Shown here piece after piece: positions 8,045-15,682 of a stretch of DNA of 32,747 nucleotides. This DNA is from Gammaproteobacteria bacterium (GTDB lineage Bacteria > Pseudomonadota > Gammaproteobacteria > Arenicellales > Spongiicolonaceae). The first letter of the stretch is position 1; every line of letters starts with the position of its first letter. The stretch covers positions 1 to 32,747 of the forward strand of contig JAPPPZ010000053.1 in NCBI GenBank assembly GCA_028817275.1. The letters are read 5' to 3'. Below the pieces are notes generated by a model. That model did not search any database. It had not been told where the DNA came from and worked only from the letters and a program-made list of their open reading frames with translations. The translations under genes and the position numbers were made by a program.

Positions 8045-8986
8045 TCAGCGCGAGTGTATCAACTCACGCCCGGCTGCGGCGATGTTTGCCGGGGACAGGC
8101 CGAAATGATCCAATAGCCAGGACGCTGACCCGGTTGGGGCAAAGCGGCCTGGAACCCCCATCATGCGCATCTTGCAAGGGCGGCTTGTGGCCGCCGCCTC
8201 CGCCACTGCGCCGCCGAGGCCGCCGTATATCGAGTGCTCCTCGCAAGTTACGATGCCATGCGTTTCTGATGCCGCCTTCTCCACCGCCTCCCGGTCCAAA
8301 GGACGCACCGTGGACATGTTCAAAACGCGGCAGCTCAGGCCTTCCTGCTCCAGAATATCGGCAGCCTCCAGCGCACGGCAAACCAACGTGCCATTGGCGA
8401 TAAAAGTCACTGCGGTGCCTTCCCGCAATTGCACCGCCCGGCCGGGTTTGAACCCATAGTCCGGCGGCAAAATATCAGGCACGCCCATCCGACTCAGCCG
8501 CAAAAAAACCGGCCCCGCATATTGTGCCGCCCAGCGTACGGCCTGGGTTGTTTCGGTGCGGTCAGCCGGGGCGGTGACGGTGAGATTGGATATCACCCGA
8601 GTCCACGCAAAATCCTCAATGGAATGATGAGTGGGGCCCAACTCGCCATATGCCATGCCGGAGCTCATTCCGCACAATTTCACATTGGCGTTGGAGTAGG
8701 CGATGTCCACCTTGATTTGTTCCAGCGCCCGCCCGGTCAGAAAACACGAGGCTGCGCAAACGAATGGAATTTTGCCGCCGTTGGCCAATCCGGCCGCCAC
8801 GCCAACCATGTTTTGCTCGGCGATGCCTATATTAACCAGCCGCTCAGGCCAGCGTTTTTGAAACTCGCCCAGTTTGCTGGAACCCACGGAATCATTGCAT
8901 ATGGCAACGATGCCGGGATTCTCGTCCGCAAGGCGCATCAGTTCGGCGGCGAAAGCATCGCGGCAATCGTGCAGTTCGGCGTTCAT
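8045..8986 (-). CDS. Split transketolase, C-terminal subunit (pyrimidine-binding and C-terminal domains)
   Basis: The 313-residue protein matches the second half of transketolase. It begins with the pyrimidine-binding domain, where the catalytic Glu lies in NIGIAEQNMVGVAAGLANGG, and ends with the transketolase C-terminal domain (GTAVTFIANGTLVCRALEAADIL). The start ATG overlaps the stop of the N-terminal subunit by four bases (ATGA), so both halves are made in step and should form one enzyme. Split transketolases of this type serve specialised sugar pathways, in contrast to the full-length housekeeping enzyme encoded at 27621-29645. Two-carbon transfer from a phosphorylated ketose to an aldose phosphate is the expected chemistry. 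Confidence 0.92.
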   Translation of the reverse strand: MNAELHDCRDAFAAELMRLADENPGIVAICNDSVGSSKLGEFQKRWPERLVNIGIAEQNMVGVAAGLANGGKIPFVCAASCFLTGRALEQIKVDIAYSNANVKLCGMSSGMAYGELGPTHHSIEDFAWTRVISNLTVTAPADRTETTQAVRWAAQYAGPVFLRLSRMGVPDILPPDYGFKPGRAVQLREGTAVTFIANGTLVCRALEAADILEQEGLSCRVLNMSTVRPLDREAVEKAASETHGIVTCEEHSIYGGLGGAVAEAAATSRPCKMRMMGVPGRFAPTGSASWLLDHFGLSPANIAAAGRELIHSR

Positions 8987-9840
8987 GATGTTTTTGCCCT
9001 TTCCAATTCCAGCGCGGCGCGTGCACGCTCGTCCTGGTTCGGCACTTTATGGTGCCATTCCACTTTATTTTGCATGAAAGACACGCCGCGCCCTTTCACA
9101 GTGCGCGCAATAATGCAACTCGGGTGCCCGGCCTTTAATGGCAGGCCGTCAAAGACGCCCATCATTTGATCGATGTCATGGCCATCTGTTTCCGTTGTTT
9201 CCCAGCCGAAAGCACGCCATTTGTTTGCCAGCGGCTCCAGGGTGTTTGTAGTCTCGGTGGGGGCCCCCTGTTGCAAACCGTTCCGGTCAACGATAACGGT
9301 AAGCCTATCAAGCTTAAAATGCGCGGCCGCCATTGCCGCTTCCCAGTTGCTTCCCTCTTGCAACTCGCCGTCACCGAGCAGCGCGAAAGTTCGCCAGGCG
9401 GCGTTTTCCATTTTCGCCGCCATTGCCGCGCCTACCGCCACCGGCAAGCCATGGCCTAAGGGGCCGGTGCTTGTTTCCACACCCGGCATTTTGATTCGGC
9501 TGGGATGGCCATTCAGACGTGACTCCGGCGCCATAAAAGTAGACAACTCGTCTGCGTCAATGAATCCGGCCTCCGCCAGTACCGCGTACAGCGCGCCGGC
9601 GCAATGCCCCTTGCTCATCACGAAGCGGTCCCGATCTGGATTTTCGGGATGCTCCGGTGTGTAGTGCAGAACATGAAAATACAGTGTTGCGAGAATATCC
9701 GCACAGGACAGGTCTCCGCCGATATGGCCGGTGCCGGCATCGCAAATCATTTCCAAATCGCGGGCCCGAACTCGCCGCGCGATTTCACGTATTTGCGCCG
9801 CCCCGCGCAGGTGCTGCTTTTTGTTATTTGCCCGTGGCAT
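8983..9840 (-). CDS. Split transketolase, N-terminal subunit (thiamine diphosphate-binding)
   Basis: The 285-residue protein has the pyrophosphate-binding half of transketolase. The thiamine diphosphate motif is GDGELQEGSNWEAAMAAAH...VDRN. Conserved early motifs AGTGHIGGDLSCADILATLYF and SKGHCAGALYAVLAEAG are present, as is TSTGPLGHGLPVAVGAAMA. It is the first gene of the minus-strand unit N-subunit, C-subunit, FGGY kinase, and has a promoter-like sequence about 40 nt upstream. A GGAGA ribosome-binding site sits 11 nt before the ATG, slightly far. Length matches other split N subunits (about 270-290). Confidence 0.92.
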   Translation of the reverse strand: MPRANNKKQHLRGAAQIREIARRVRARDLEMICDAGTGHIGGDLSCADILATLYFHVLHYTPEHPENPDRDRFVMSKGHCAGALYAVLAEAGFIDADELSTFMAPESRLNGHPSRIKMPGVETSTGPLGHGLPVAVGAAMAAKMENAAWRTFALLGDGELQEGSNWEAAMAAAHFKLDRLTVIVDRNGLQQGAPTETTNTLEPLANKWRAFGWETTETDGHDIDQMMGVFDGLPLKAGHPSCIIARTVKGRGVSFMQNKVEWHHKVPNQDERARAALELERAKTS

Positions 9841-9879
9841 TATTGTTTCTGTCTCCGAAGAATGAAATCACCTGCAGGC

Positions 9880-9908
9880 AATATACTACGAAAGCATGCC
9901 GGTGTGAC
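9880..9908 (-). promoter_or_regulatory. Promoter of the split transketolase-kinase unit
   Basis: On the minus strand, GTCACA (9908-9903, four of six to -35) and TATATT (9885-9880, five of six to -10) are separated by 17 bp. Predicted transcription starts near 9873, giving a leader of about 33 nt. The -35 overlaps the short palindrome TGTGACACA, a possible operator half. Confidence 0.45.
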
Positions 9909-10016
9909 ACATCATTTAATATCAGGCCGGCGGTAAAATAGCGCTTGTCTGCCGTTGTTCACCGCCCGCTCGGCCGGGTATGCGCCGGGGGTGATGGACA
10001 CCGCCGCTTTCAAGGC

Positions 10017-10060
10017 GCCGGCGGCTTAATGCCTGTCATAAAGCCGGTGGCATGTGTTTT
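10017..10060 (+). terminator. Orphan terminator-like hairpin
   Basis: GCCGGCGGCTTAATG (10017-10031) and CATAAAGCCGGTGGC (10037-10051) can pair at 13 of 15 positions, counting one G-T pair, around a 5-nt loop. A run of five T residues follows at 10056-10060. No intact plus-strand gene ends here, so it may be left from a deleted gene, or shield the ABC promoter from read-through. Confidence 0.45.
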
Positions 10061-10123
10061 TCTCTCACCAAATCATTGGCGCATGGCGCCTTGTCTTGTC
10101 CTCATGGATGTGTAAATATTTGC

Positions 10124-10153
10124 TTGACACTGGTATCGCTGTAGTTGCATTAT
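10124..10153 (+). promoter_or_regulatory. Promoter of the ABC importer unit
   Basis: A perfect -35 box TTGACA (10124-10129) is followed, after 18 bp, by CATTAT (10148-10153, four of six). TATACT three bases further downstream is an alternative -10 with a long 21-bp spacer. Either would give a leader of about 200 nt before the permease gene, long enough for regulation by leader structure or a leader peptide. Confidence 0.5.
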
Positions 10154-10213
10154 ACTTCCCGCTTTGCCTGTTCTGCATCGGTGGAGCAGGTGAGGAGAGA
10201 TGAGGAATCAAAG

Positions 10214-10342
10214 ATGACCAGCCGCAATTTCAGGAAATCTTTTTTGCATTTCCCACGTATTGCTCGCGGGGATGCCAGGGGTGCTTCGGTCTCGGGGGCG
10301 GGCGTTGGCAGAGTATTGTATCTGCCTGCTCTGACTGTGTGA
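10214..10342 (+). CDS. Possible 42-residue leader peptide
   Basis: In the long leader of the ABC unit, an ATG at 10214 has a GAGG ribosome-binding site at 10202-10205 (8-nt spacing). It opens a 42-codon frame that begins MTSRNFRKSFLHFPRIARG and ends at the TGA at 10340-10342, 23 nt before the permease start. The product would be basic and has no recognised domain. The ribosome-binding site is the only positive evidence; it may be a regulatory leader ORF, a remnant, or not translated. Confidence 0.25.
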   Translation: MTSRNFRKSFLHFPRIARGDARGASVSGAGVGRVLYLPALTV

Positions 10343-10365
10343 CCGGGCAATAACACGGCAAGGCG

Positions 10366-11322
10366 ATGTATCCACATATGAAGCGCTTTTTTCAGTTTGG
10401 CGAGGCCGGTGGTCCATTCATCGGTCTGATTTTGTTGTGCGTGGTTTTTTCGCTCGCGTCCGAGCATTTTCTCTCGGCGCGCAACGCTCTTAACATTCTG
10501 GACCAGGTCACGGTGCTGGGTATCCTTGCCATCGGCATGACGGCGGTCATCATAATCGGAGGCATTGATTTGTCGGTGGGGTCAGTGCTGGCTTTTGCCA
10601 CGATGACCCTCGGTTGGCTTATGCGGGATGGCGGATTTCCGTTGCCGGTTGCGATTGTCCTTGCAATTCTGGCGGGGGGCGGATGCGGTGTGATTTGCGG
10701 GCTGTTTATCACTATCGGGAGACTCCCTCCGTTTGTGGCCACCTTGGCGATGTTGTCCGGCGCGCGCGGCCTGGCAAACATTCTTACTGACGGGAGGCAA
10801 ATTATCGGCTATCCGGAATGGTTCAGTGAATTGGCAACGGTGCGCCACTTTGGCTTTTTGTCAGTCACGATGAGTGTTTTTATTGTGCTGGCGATTCTGG
10901 GCTGGGTGTACCTGCGTTTTCGTGCGGGAGGCCGCAACCTCTATGCAATTGGCGGCAATGCAGAGGTGGCGCGGCTGGCGGGGATTCGAGTGCGGCTGGC
11001 CAACATCTGGGTGTATGCTTTTTCCGGGCTGCTGGCCGGGGTGGCCGGAGTAGCATTGGCGGCAAGGCTGGATTCTTCGCAGCCCAGCGCGGGCTTCACC
11101 TACGAACTGGACACCATTGCCGCCGTGGTTATCGGTGGTGCGAGTTTGAGCGGGGGCAAAGGCAGTGTAGGCGGCACTATTGTTGGCGTGTTTATTATCG
11201 GCGTATTGCGCAACGGCCTTAATTTGCTCGCCGTTTCACCTTTTGTACAGCAGATTGTTATCGGTGCAGTCATCGCCATTGCAGTGATGATGGATACGCT
11301 CGGGCGCCGCCAGCGCGGTTGA
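10366..11322 (+). CDS. Ribose/xylose-type ABC transporter permease
   Basis: This 318-residue, very hydrophobic protein of the RbsC/BPD_transp_2 family has about eight to ten membrane helices. The family signature GGIDLSVGSVLAFATM is clear, as are GRLPPFVATLAMLSGARGL and the C-terminal IAAVVIGGASLSGGKGSVGG. It would form the homodimeric membrane channel for the binding protein and ATPase encoded next. A second ATG at 10378 is possible. The order permease, binding protein, ATPase is unusual; in most such operons the binding protein or ATPase comes first. Confidence 0.93.
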   Translation: MYPHMKRFFQFGEAGGPFIGLILLCVVFSLASEHFLSARNALNILDQVTVLGILAIGMTAVIIIGGIDLSVGSVLAFATMTLGWLMRDGGFPLPVAIVLAILAGGGCGVICGLFITIGRLPPFVATLAMLSGARGLANILTDGRQIIGYPEWFSELATVRHFGFLSVTMSVFIVLAILGWVYLRFRAGGRNLYAIGGNAEVARLAGIRVRLANIWVYAFSGLLAGVAGVALAARLDSSQPSAGFTYELDTIAAVVIGGASLSGGKGSVGGTIVGVFIIGVLRNGLNLLAVSPFVQQIVIGAVIAIAVMMDTLGRRQRG

Positions 11323-11410
11323 ACTCTCCGCGCTTCAGGTGTGCTATGCTTCCCCGTCAGGTGTTCATTGGGCGCCTGGTTCGTTAACCACATAAAATAC
11401 GGAGGAAACC

Positions 11411-12340
11411 ATGTTTAAAAAACTCATTATGGCCGCAACTGTGGCCTCGCTGTCGCTCGCTTCGTCTGTACAAGCGCACGACCAAAAATACACCATTGGT
11501 TTGGCGGTGGCCAATCTGCAGGCTGATTTCTTCAATTTCATCAAGGAGTCGGCGGAGGAGGAAAGCAGCCGGCTTGGCTACGAAATTATCACCGTTGATG
11601 CCGGTGGCGACTCTGCGAAACAGGTCAGCCAGATTCAAGATCTCATCACGCGGAGGGTGGATGCATTGATTTACATTCCGGCCGGCGCAACTGCAGCAGA
11701 TGTGCCGGTACGCGCGGCGAAGAAAGCGGGCATTCCCGTGGTCAATGTGGACCGCAACACCCAGTCTCCCCCCGGCGACACTTTTATCGCTACTGACAGC
11801 GAGGAAGCTGCGCGTATCCTGGGGGAATACGTTGCCGAAGTTACCGGTGGAAAAGGCGTCGTAGGGGTTGTGCAAGGCCAGTTGGGGACCACTCCCGAAA
11901 TTGCCCGTGACACCGGCTTTGAAAAAGCGCTGGCGAACTACCCCGGGTTGAATACGGTGGAGAAGCAGGCCAGCAAAGGCTGGCACCACGATGAGGGCGT
12001 CTCCATTGGGCAGGATCTTTTGCAGCGCAATCCCAGCATCAACGTCATATTCGGGCGCGCTGATGCCCTGGCCATGGGGGCGGCACAGGCTGTCAGGCTT
12101 GCAAATTTGAGCCACGATGTGCTGGTTGTTGGTTTTGACGGCGACCGGGAAGGGCTTATCGCAGTCAAACAAGGTCGTTTGGCCGCGACAATGACTCAGC
12201 AAACCAAATTGATGGGCAGACTTGCGGTGCGGTTTGCGGTGGATTTGGTTGAAAATCGCTTCGTCCCGGCTGAAATGCTGCTGGATGCGACTTTGACCAC
12301 CAAAGAAAATGTGGACCGCTTTATTGAGGTCCATCCCTAG
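11411..12340 (+). CDS. Periplasmic sugar-binding protein (RbsB-like, Peripla_BP_4 family)
   Basis: The 309-residue product begins with a clear Sec signal peptide (MFKKLIMAATVASLSLASSVQAH, cut after SVQA). The ribose-binding fold follows: IGLAVANLQADFFNFIKESAEEE, DAGGDSAKQVSQIQDLI, NVDRNTQSP and VLVVGFDGDREGL. It would capture the imported sugar or polyol and deliver it to the permease. It has a strong GGAGG ribosome-binding site, and an 88-nt spacer after the permease gene may hold an extra weak promoter, which would help make the binding protein in excess. The ligand is not predictable from sequence alone. Confidence 0.93.
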   Translation: MFKKLIMAATVASLSLASSVQAHDQKYTIGLAVANLQADFFNFIKESAEEESSRLGYEIITVDAGGDSAKQVSQIQDLITRRVDALIYIPAGATAADVPVRAAKKAGIPVVNVDRNTQSPPGDTFIATDSEEAARILGEYVAEVTGGKGVVGVVQGQLGTTPEIARDTGFEKALANYPGLNTVEKQASKGWHHDEGVSIGQDLLQRNPSINVIFGRADALAMGAAQAVRLANLSHDVLVVGFDGDREGLIAVKQGRLAATMTQQTKLMGRLAVRFAVDLVENRFVPAEMLLDATLTTKENVDRFIEVHP

Positions 12341-12355
12341 GCAAGTTGCAAGCTC

Positions 12356-13849
12356 GTGGACACGGAAAGCGCAAACCGCGGCCTTTCCGCGCGCGGCCTG
12401 GGTAAACGCTATGTCCAGACCGAGGTCCTGGTGGACTTTGGTCTGGACGTGCGCCCCGGTGAAATTGTAGCCCTCCTGGGTGAGAACGGCGCCGGCAAGT
12501 CCACGGTTTCATCTATCATTGCCGGCGTTATACAACCGGATTCCGGGCACATGACATGGTGCGGGCGTCCATATGCTCCGGCCACGCCGGGTGATGCTAT
12601 TGCGGCGGGCATCGGGCTTATCCATCAGGAGATTCGGCTGCTGCCGGACTTGTCCATCGCGGAGAATGTATTTGTTGGCCGGTTGCCTGCCCGTAATGGT
12701 GTGGTGGATCGTGAAAAAATTAATAGTGCCGCCAAAAAGCAATTACGCCGCCTGGGCTTGGATGCGCCGCCATCGTGCCTGGTGCGGATGCTGCGGGTTG
12801 CGGCACAGCAGCAAGTGGAAATTGCCAAGGCGCTGTGCCTGCAGTCGAAGCTGCTGATACTGGATGAGCCCACTGCGGCATTAGGCGCCGATGAAACCGA
12901 CCGCTTGTTTTCTCAGATTCGGCGGTTGCGCGAGGATGGCGTTTCTTTCATATATATCAGCCACCGCCTCGATGAAATCCCCCTGATCGCTGATCGAGTG
13001 TTAGTGTTGCGCGATGGGCGGTTGGTCTCGCAGCACGACAATGCGCAGACGCCGATCCATGTTTTAGTCAGGGAAATGGTTGGGCGTAACGTGGACAGAA
13101 TTTTCCCTGAGAGGGACGCCCCGCAAAACGATGAGGCGCTGTCGGTAAAAAATCTGACTGCGGCTGACGGTACCTTTAAAAACATCAGTTTCAATGTGCG
13201 CCGGGGGGAGATTATCGGTATCGCCGGCATCGTTGGAGCCGGGCGAACCGAATTAATGCGCGCTATCAGTGGCGCTGACCCAATCACAGCCGGGACAATC
13301 AAGGTGGATGGCAAAATCGTCCGCATGGCGGGGCCGCGTGATGCTGTTCGCGCCGGTATTGTTCTGGTGCCCGAGGATAGAAAATTGCAAGGGCTGATTT
13401 TGGATCACACTCTCGCTAATAACATCGCCGCCGGAAATTCCGATATCTTTGCTAAAAACGGCTGGGCCTGGCCGGGAAAAATCCACGATTTTGCCCATAG
13501 TGCAATTCTGCGCGTGGGAGTCAAAGGCGATCCTGACCAGCGGGTTGGCGAATTATCCGGAGGCAACCAGCAGAAAACTGTTATCGCCAAGTGGGTTTCC
13601 CGGTCCCCGCGAGTGTTTATTCTGGATGAGCCTACGCGTGGAATTGACGTAGGTGCACGCGCGGCAATTTATGATATGATTGCCAACTTGGCACGGGCCG
13701 GCGCCGCCATCGTCTTGGTTAGTTCTGACTTGGATGAAGTTTTGGGCATGTCGCATCGAACATTGGTGCTCAGCCGTGGCCGGCAGCGGGCCATTCTGGA
13801 AGGGGCGGAAGCAAACCACGAAACGGTTATTAACCTGGCAACGACCTGA
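12356..13849 (+). CDS. Sugar ABC transporter ATPase with two fused ATP-binding domains (RbsA/XylG-like)
   Basis: The 497-residue protein contains two ABC domains. The first has Walker A GENGAGKST (42-50), a degenerate signature (VAAQQQVEIAKAL) and Walker B LLILDEPTAALG. The second has the usual weakened Walker A (GIVGAGRTEL), signature LSGGNQQKTVIAKW and Walker B FILDEPTRGIDVGAR. Length and layout match RbsA-family ATPases (about 500 residues). Translation starts at GTG 12356, 15 nt after the binding-protein stop. The last 16 nt of the gene lie in a perfect 22-bp tandem duplication. Confidence 0.94.
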   Translation: MDTESANRGLSARGLGKRYVQTEVLVDFGLDVRPGEIVALLGENGAGKSTVSSIIAGVIQPDSGHMTWCGRPYAPATPGDAIAAGIGLIHQEIRLLPDLSIAENVFVGRLPARNGVVDREKINSAAKKQLRRLGLDAPPSCLVRMLRVAAQQQVEIAKALCLQSKLLILDEPTAALGADETDRLFSQIRRLREDGVSFIYISHRLDEIPLIADRVLVLRDGRLVSQHDNAQTPIHVLVREMVGRNVDRIFPERDAPQNDEALSVKNLTAADGTFKNISFNVRRGEIIGIAGIVGAGRTELMRAISGADPITAGTIKVDGKIVRMAGPRDAVRAGIVLVPEDRKLQGLILDHTLANNIAAGNSDIFAKNGWAWPGKIHDFAHSAILRVGVKGDPDQRVGELSGGNQQKTVIAKWVSRSPRVFILDEPTRGIDVGARAAIYDMIANLARAGAAIVLVSSDLDEVLGMSHRTLVLSRGRQRAILEGAEANHETVINLATT

Positions 13850-13877
13850 ATCTGACCTGGCAACGACCTGAATCTGA
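13834..13877 (+). repeat. Perfect 22-bp tandem duplication over the ATPase stop codon
   Basis: Bases 13834-13855 are repeated exactly at 13856-13877 (unit begins CCTGGCAACGACCTGAATCT). The first copy contains the ATPase stop TGA (13847-13849), so the protein is unchanged and the duplication only lengthens the spacer to the next gene. The second copy abuts the GAGGAGG ribosome-binding region of the SDR gene. Exact identity points to a recent slippage or duplication event. Confidence 0.95.
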
Positions 13878-13888
13878 GGAGGCGCAGG

Positions 13889-14653
13889 GTGGATATTTTT
13901 CGTCTGGATAGTCAATGTGCTTTTGTCACCGGCGCTGGCAGCGGGATTGGCCAGCGCATCGCCATCGCCCTGGCGGAGGCCGGCGCGGATGTGGGCTGTT
14001 TCGATTTGCCCGGCAGTGATGGAATCGAAAATACGGCCGCCGAGATTAACAAATTGGGGCGTCAATCGATTGTGCTGAAAGGAGACGTGACTTGTGCCGC
14101 TGATTTGGCGGTTGCCGTTGATAAAACCGAGCGTGAGATTGGCCCGGTGTCGGTTGCCGTCAACAGCGCCGGCATCGCTAACGCGGCTCCGGCTGAAAAT
14201 ATGGAAGAAAACCAATGGAAGCAGATGTTGGAGGTGAATTTGACCGGGATTTTTCTTTCTTGCCAGGCCGAGGCCCGGGTAATGCTGCCGCGCGGTGCCG
14301 GGTCCGTGATCAATATTGCGTCCATGTCCGGGACGATTGTCAACCGAGGGTTGTCCCAAGCCCACTATAATGCGTCCAAGGCAGGTGTGGTTCACTTGTC
14401 AAAAAGCCTGGCAATGGAATGGCGTGAGCGCGGTGTTCGCGTCAACTCCGTGAGTCCCGGTTACACCGCCACCCCGATGAATTTGCGTCCTGAAGTGGCC
14501 ACGCAAGTTCAGCGCTTCGAGGCCGATACGCCGTTGGGCAGGATGGCCACCACGGAAGAAATCGCCTGGCCAGTGGTTTTTCTTGCCTCTCCCGCCGCCT
14601 CTTTCTGCACCGGTTTGGATTTAATTATAGATGGCGGCTTTAGCTGCTGGTGA
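13889..14653 (+). CDS. Short-chain dehydrogenase/reductase, probable polyol or sugar dehydrogenase
   Basis: The 254-residue classical SDR has the NAD(P)-binding motif TGAGSGIGQ, an NSAG motif, catalytic Ser in NIASMSG and YNASK as the catalytic Tyr/Lys pair. An Asp at the end of the second strand (CFDLPG) suggests NAD preference. It starts at GTG 13889 after a strong GAGGAGG ribosome-binding site and is the last gene of the ABC unit, so it probably acts on the imported compound, for example oxidising a polyol to a ketose. Fold and cofactor use are secure; the substrate is inferred from context. Confidence 0.9.
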   Translation: MDIFRLDSQCAFVTGAGSGIGQRIAIALAEAGADVGCFDLPGSDGIENTAAEINKLGRQSIVLKGDVTCAADLAVAVDKTEREIGPVSVAVNSAGIANAAPAENMEENQWKQMLEVNLTGIFLSCQAEARVMLPRGAGSVINIASMSGTIVNRGLSQAHYNASKAGVVHLSKSLAMEWRERGVRVNSVSPGYTATPMNLRPEVATQVQRFEADTPLGRMATTEEIAWPVVFLASPAASFCTGLDLIIDGGFSCW

Positions 14654-14663
14654 AGCCGCGGGG

Positions 14664-15452
14664 CTAGGACATGATTAAGCCGCCGTCTACATTGATGGTT
14701 TGGCCGGTGATATAGGCCGCATCATCGGAGGCGAGAAATGCAACCAAGCCGGCCACATCCTCGCCGGTTCCGGCGCGCATCATCGGAATGTTTTTAACCC
14801 ACGACGCCATTAACTCGCCGGGCTGGTAGTTGCCCAGCAAAGCGCCCCATGCCTTGTCGTTGTACGCCCACATCTCGGTGTCAATAATGCCGGGGCAAAA
14901 GGCATTAACGGTGATATTGTCCGATGCCAGCTCTTTTGCCAAACTCTGGGTGATTCCAATCACGCCGAATTTGCTGGCGGCATAGTGAGGAGTGTAAATA
15001 AACCCCTGGCGCGCCTGCCCCGAGGCGGTGTTAATCAGGCGCCCCCCGCGGCCGCGTTTCTTCATGCGGGCGGCGGCCGCCTGGCAGCAGAGAAACACCC
15101 CCTTGGTATTGACCTCCATAATCATGTCCCACTCCGCCACAGTCATGTCTTCCAATTTGGCGATAGTGATGACCCCGGCGTTTTGCACTGACACATGGAC
15201 GGCGCCAAAGTTGCGCTCGGCTTCGTCATAGATTTTATGCACTTGCGCCGCGTCTTTTACATCCGCGACCACGGCGATGGCCTCGCCGCCGTTGGCGCGA
15301 ATTTCAGACGCAACTTCTTCGGCCCGTTCCTCGTTGGCACTCACCACAACCCGAGCGCCTTCGGCGGCAAACCGCAAAGCAATTGCGCGGCCAATGCCGC
15401 GGCTGCCACCCGTGACAACCACAATTTTTTCTTCAAAACGGCGCATGTTCAT
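14664..15452 (-). CDS. Short-chain dehydrogenase/reductase, second island SDR
   Basis: The 262-residue classical SDR has TGGSRGIGRA, a QNAG in place of the usual NNAG, catalytic Ser in NTASGQ, and YAASK. The C-terminal GQTINVDGG is typical of the sorbitol/diacetyl reductase-like SDR group. It is convergent with the first SDR gene (10 nt between stop codons) and has its own promoter. It may perform a second redox step on the same compound, or interconvert stereoisomers. A GAGGTGG ribosome-binding site lies 4 nt before ATG 15452; ATG 15446 is also possible. Confidence 0.9.
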   Translation of the reverse strand: MNMRRFEEKIVVVTGGSRGIGRAIALRFAAEGARVVVSANEERAEEVASEIRANGGEAIAVVADVKDAAQVHKIYDEAERNFGAVHVSVQNAGVITIAKLEDMTVAEWDMIMEVNTKGVFLCCQAAAARMKKRGRGGRLINTASGQARQGFIYTPHYAASKFGVIGITQSLAKELASDNITVNAFCPGIIDTEMWAYNDKAWGALLGNYQPGELMASWVKNIPMMRAGTGEDVAGLVAFLASDDAAYITGQTINVDGGLIMS

Positions 15453-15497
15453 TTTTCCACCTCGGCCACTGTTCTATTTTTCGAATCGGCGGCCGCA

Positions 15498-15526
15498 CTA
15501 TACACCGGCTTATGAAAACCTGCCAT
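15498..15526 (-). promoter_or_regulatory. Promoter of the second island SDR gene
   Basis: On the minus strand, ATGGCA (15526-15521, four of six to -35) and TATAGT (15503-15498, five of six to -10) are 17 bp apart. The leader would be about 40 nt. This implies that island DNA extends at least to about 15526. Confidence 0.5.
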
Positions 15527-15682
15527 AGCTTATTTTTGGCCGCCTCATTCTGAATTCCCGGGGCGTGGCGGTGCCGCCAGTCCTGCCGTTGTGCGGAAAC
15601 GTCAAAAAGACGCCGGCGAACTCGCTGCCATTGCTGGTGAATGTTTGGCCGATGGGGGCGGGGAACACGGTTTTTCCACCGC
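15527..15682. other. Right edge of the island: unassigned sequence next to broken polB
   Basis: No intact gene is seen here. On the minus strand, a frame open through about 15530-15695 encodes a coding-like run including PIGQTFTSNGSEFAGVFLTF, and the opposite strand is also open. The polB frame departs from the polymerase pattern at about 15740, so the foreign sequence probably extends from there into this segment. It may be a fragment of a mobile or repeated element, but no transposase or terminal repeat can be assigned. Confidence 0.4.

Larger units (their letters stand above)
9841..10365. other. 525-bp divergent intergenic region of the island
   Basis: This region separates the leftward transketolase/kinase unit from the rightward ABC unit. 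It contains a leftward promoter (9880-9908), a rightward terminator-like hairpin with no intact gene before it (10017-10060), a rightward promoter (10124-10153) and a possible 42-codon leader ORF (10214-10342). Just before the hairpin, in a frame ending at the TAA at 10027-10029, is a coding-like fragment including LPLFTARSAGYAPGVMDTA. It could be the tail of a lost gene. No regulator gene is present here. Confidence 0.6.

Noticed and set aside
11319-11350. Promoter for the binding-protein gene (TTGAAC ... TATGCT)
   Set aside because: The 20-bp spacer is long and the boxes are weak, so it is not listed as a feature.
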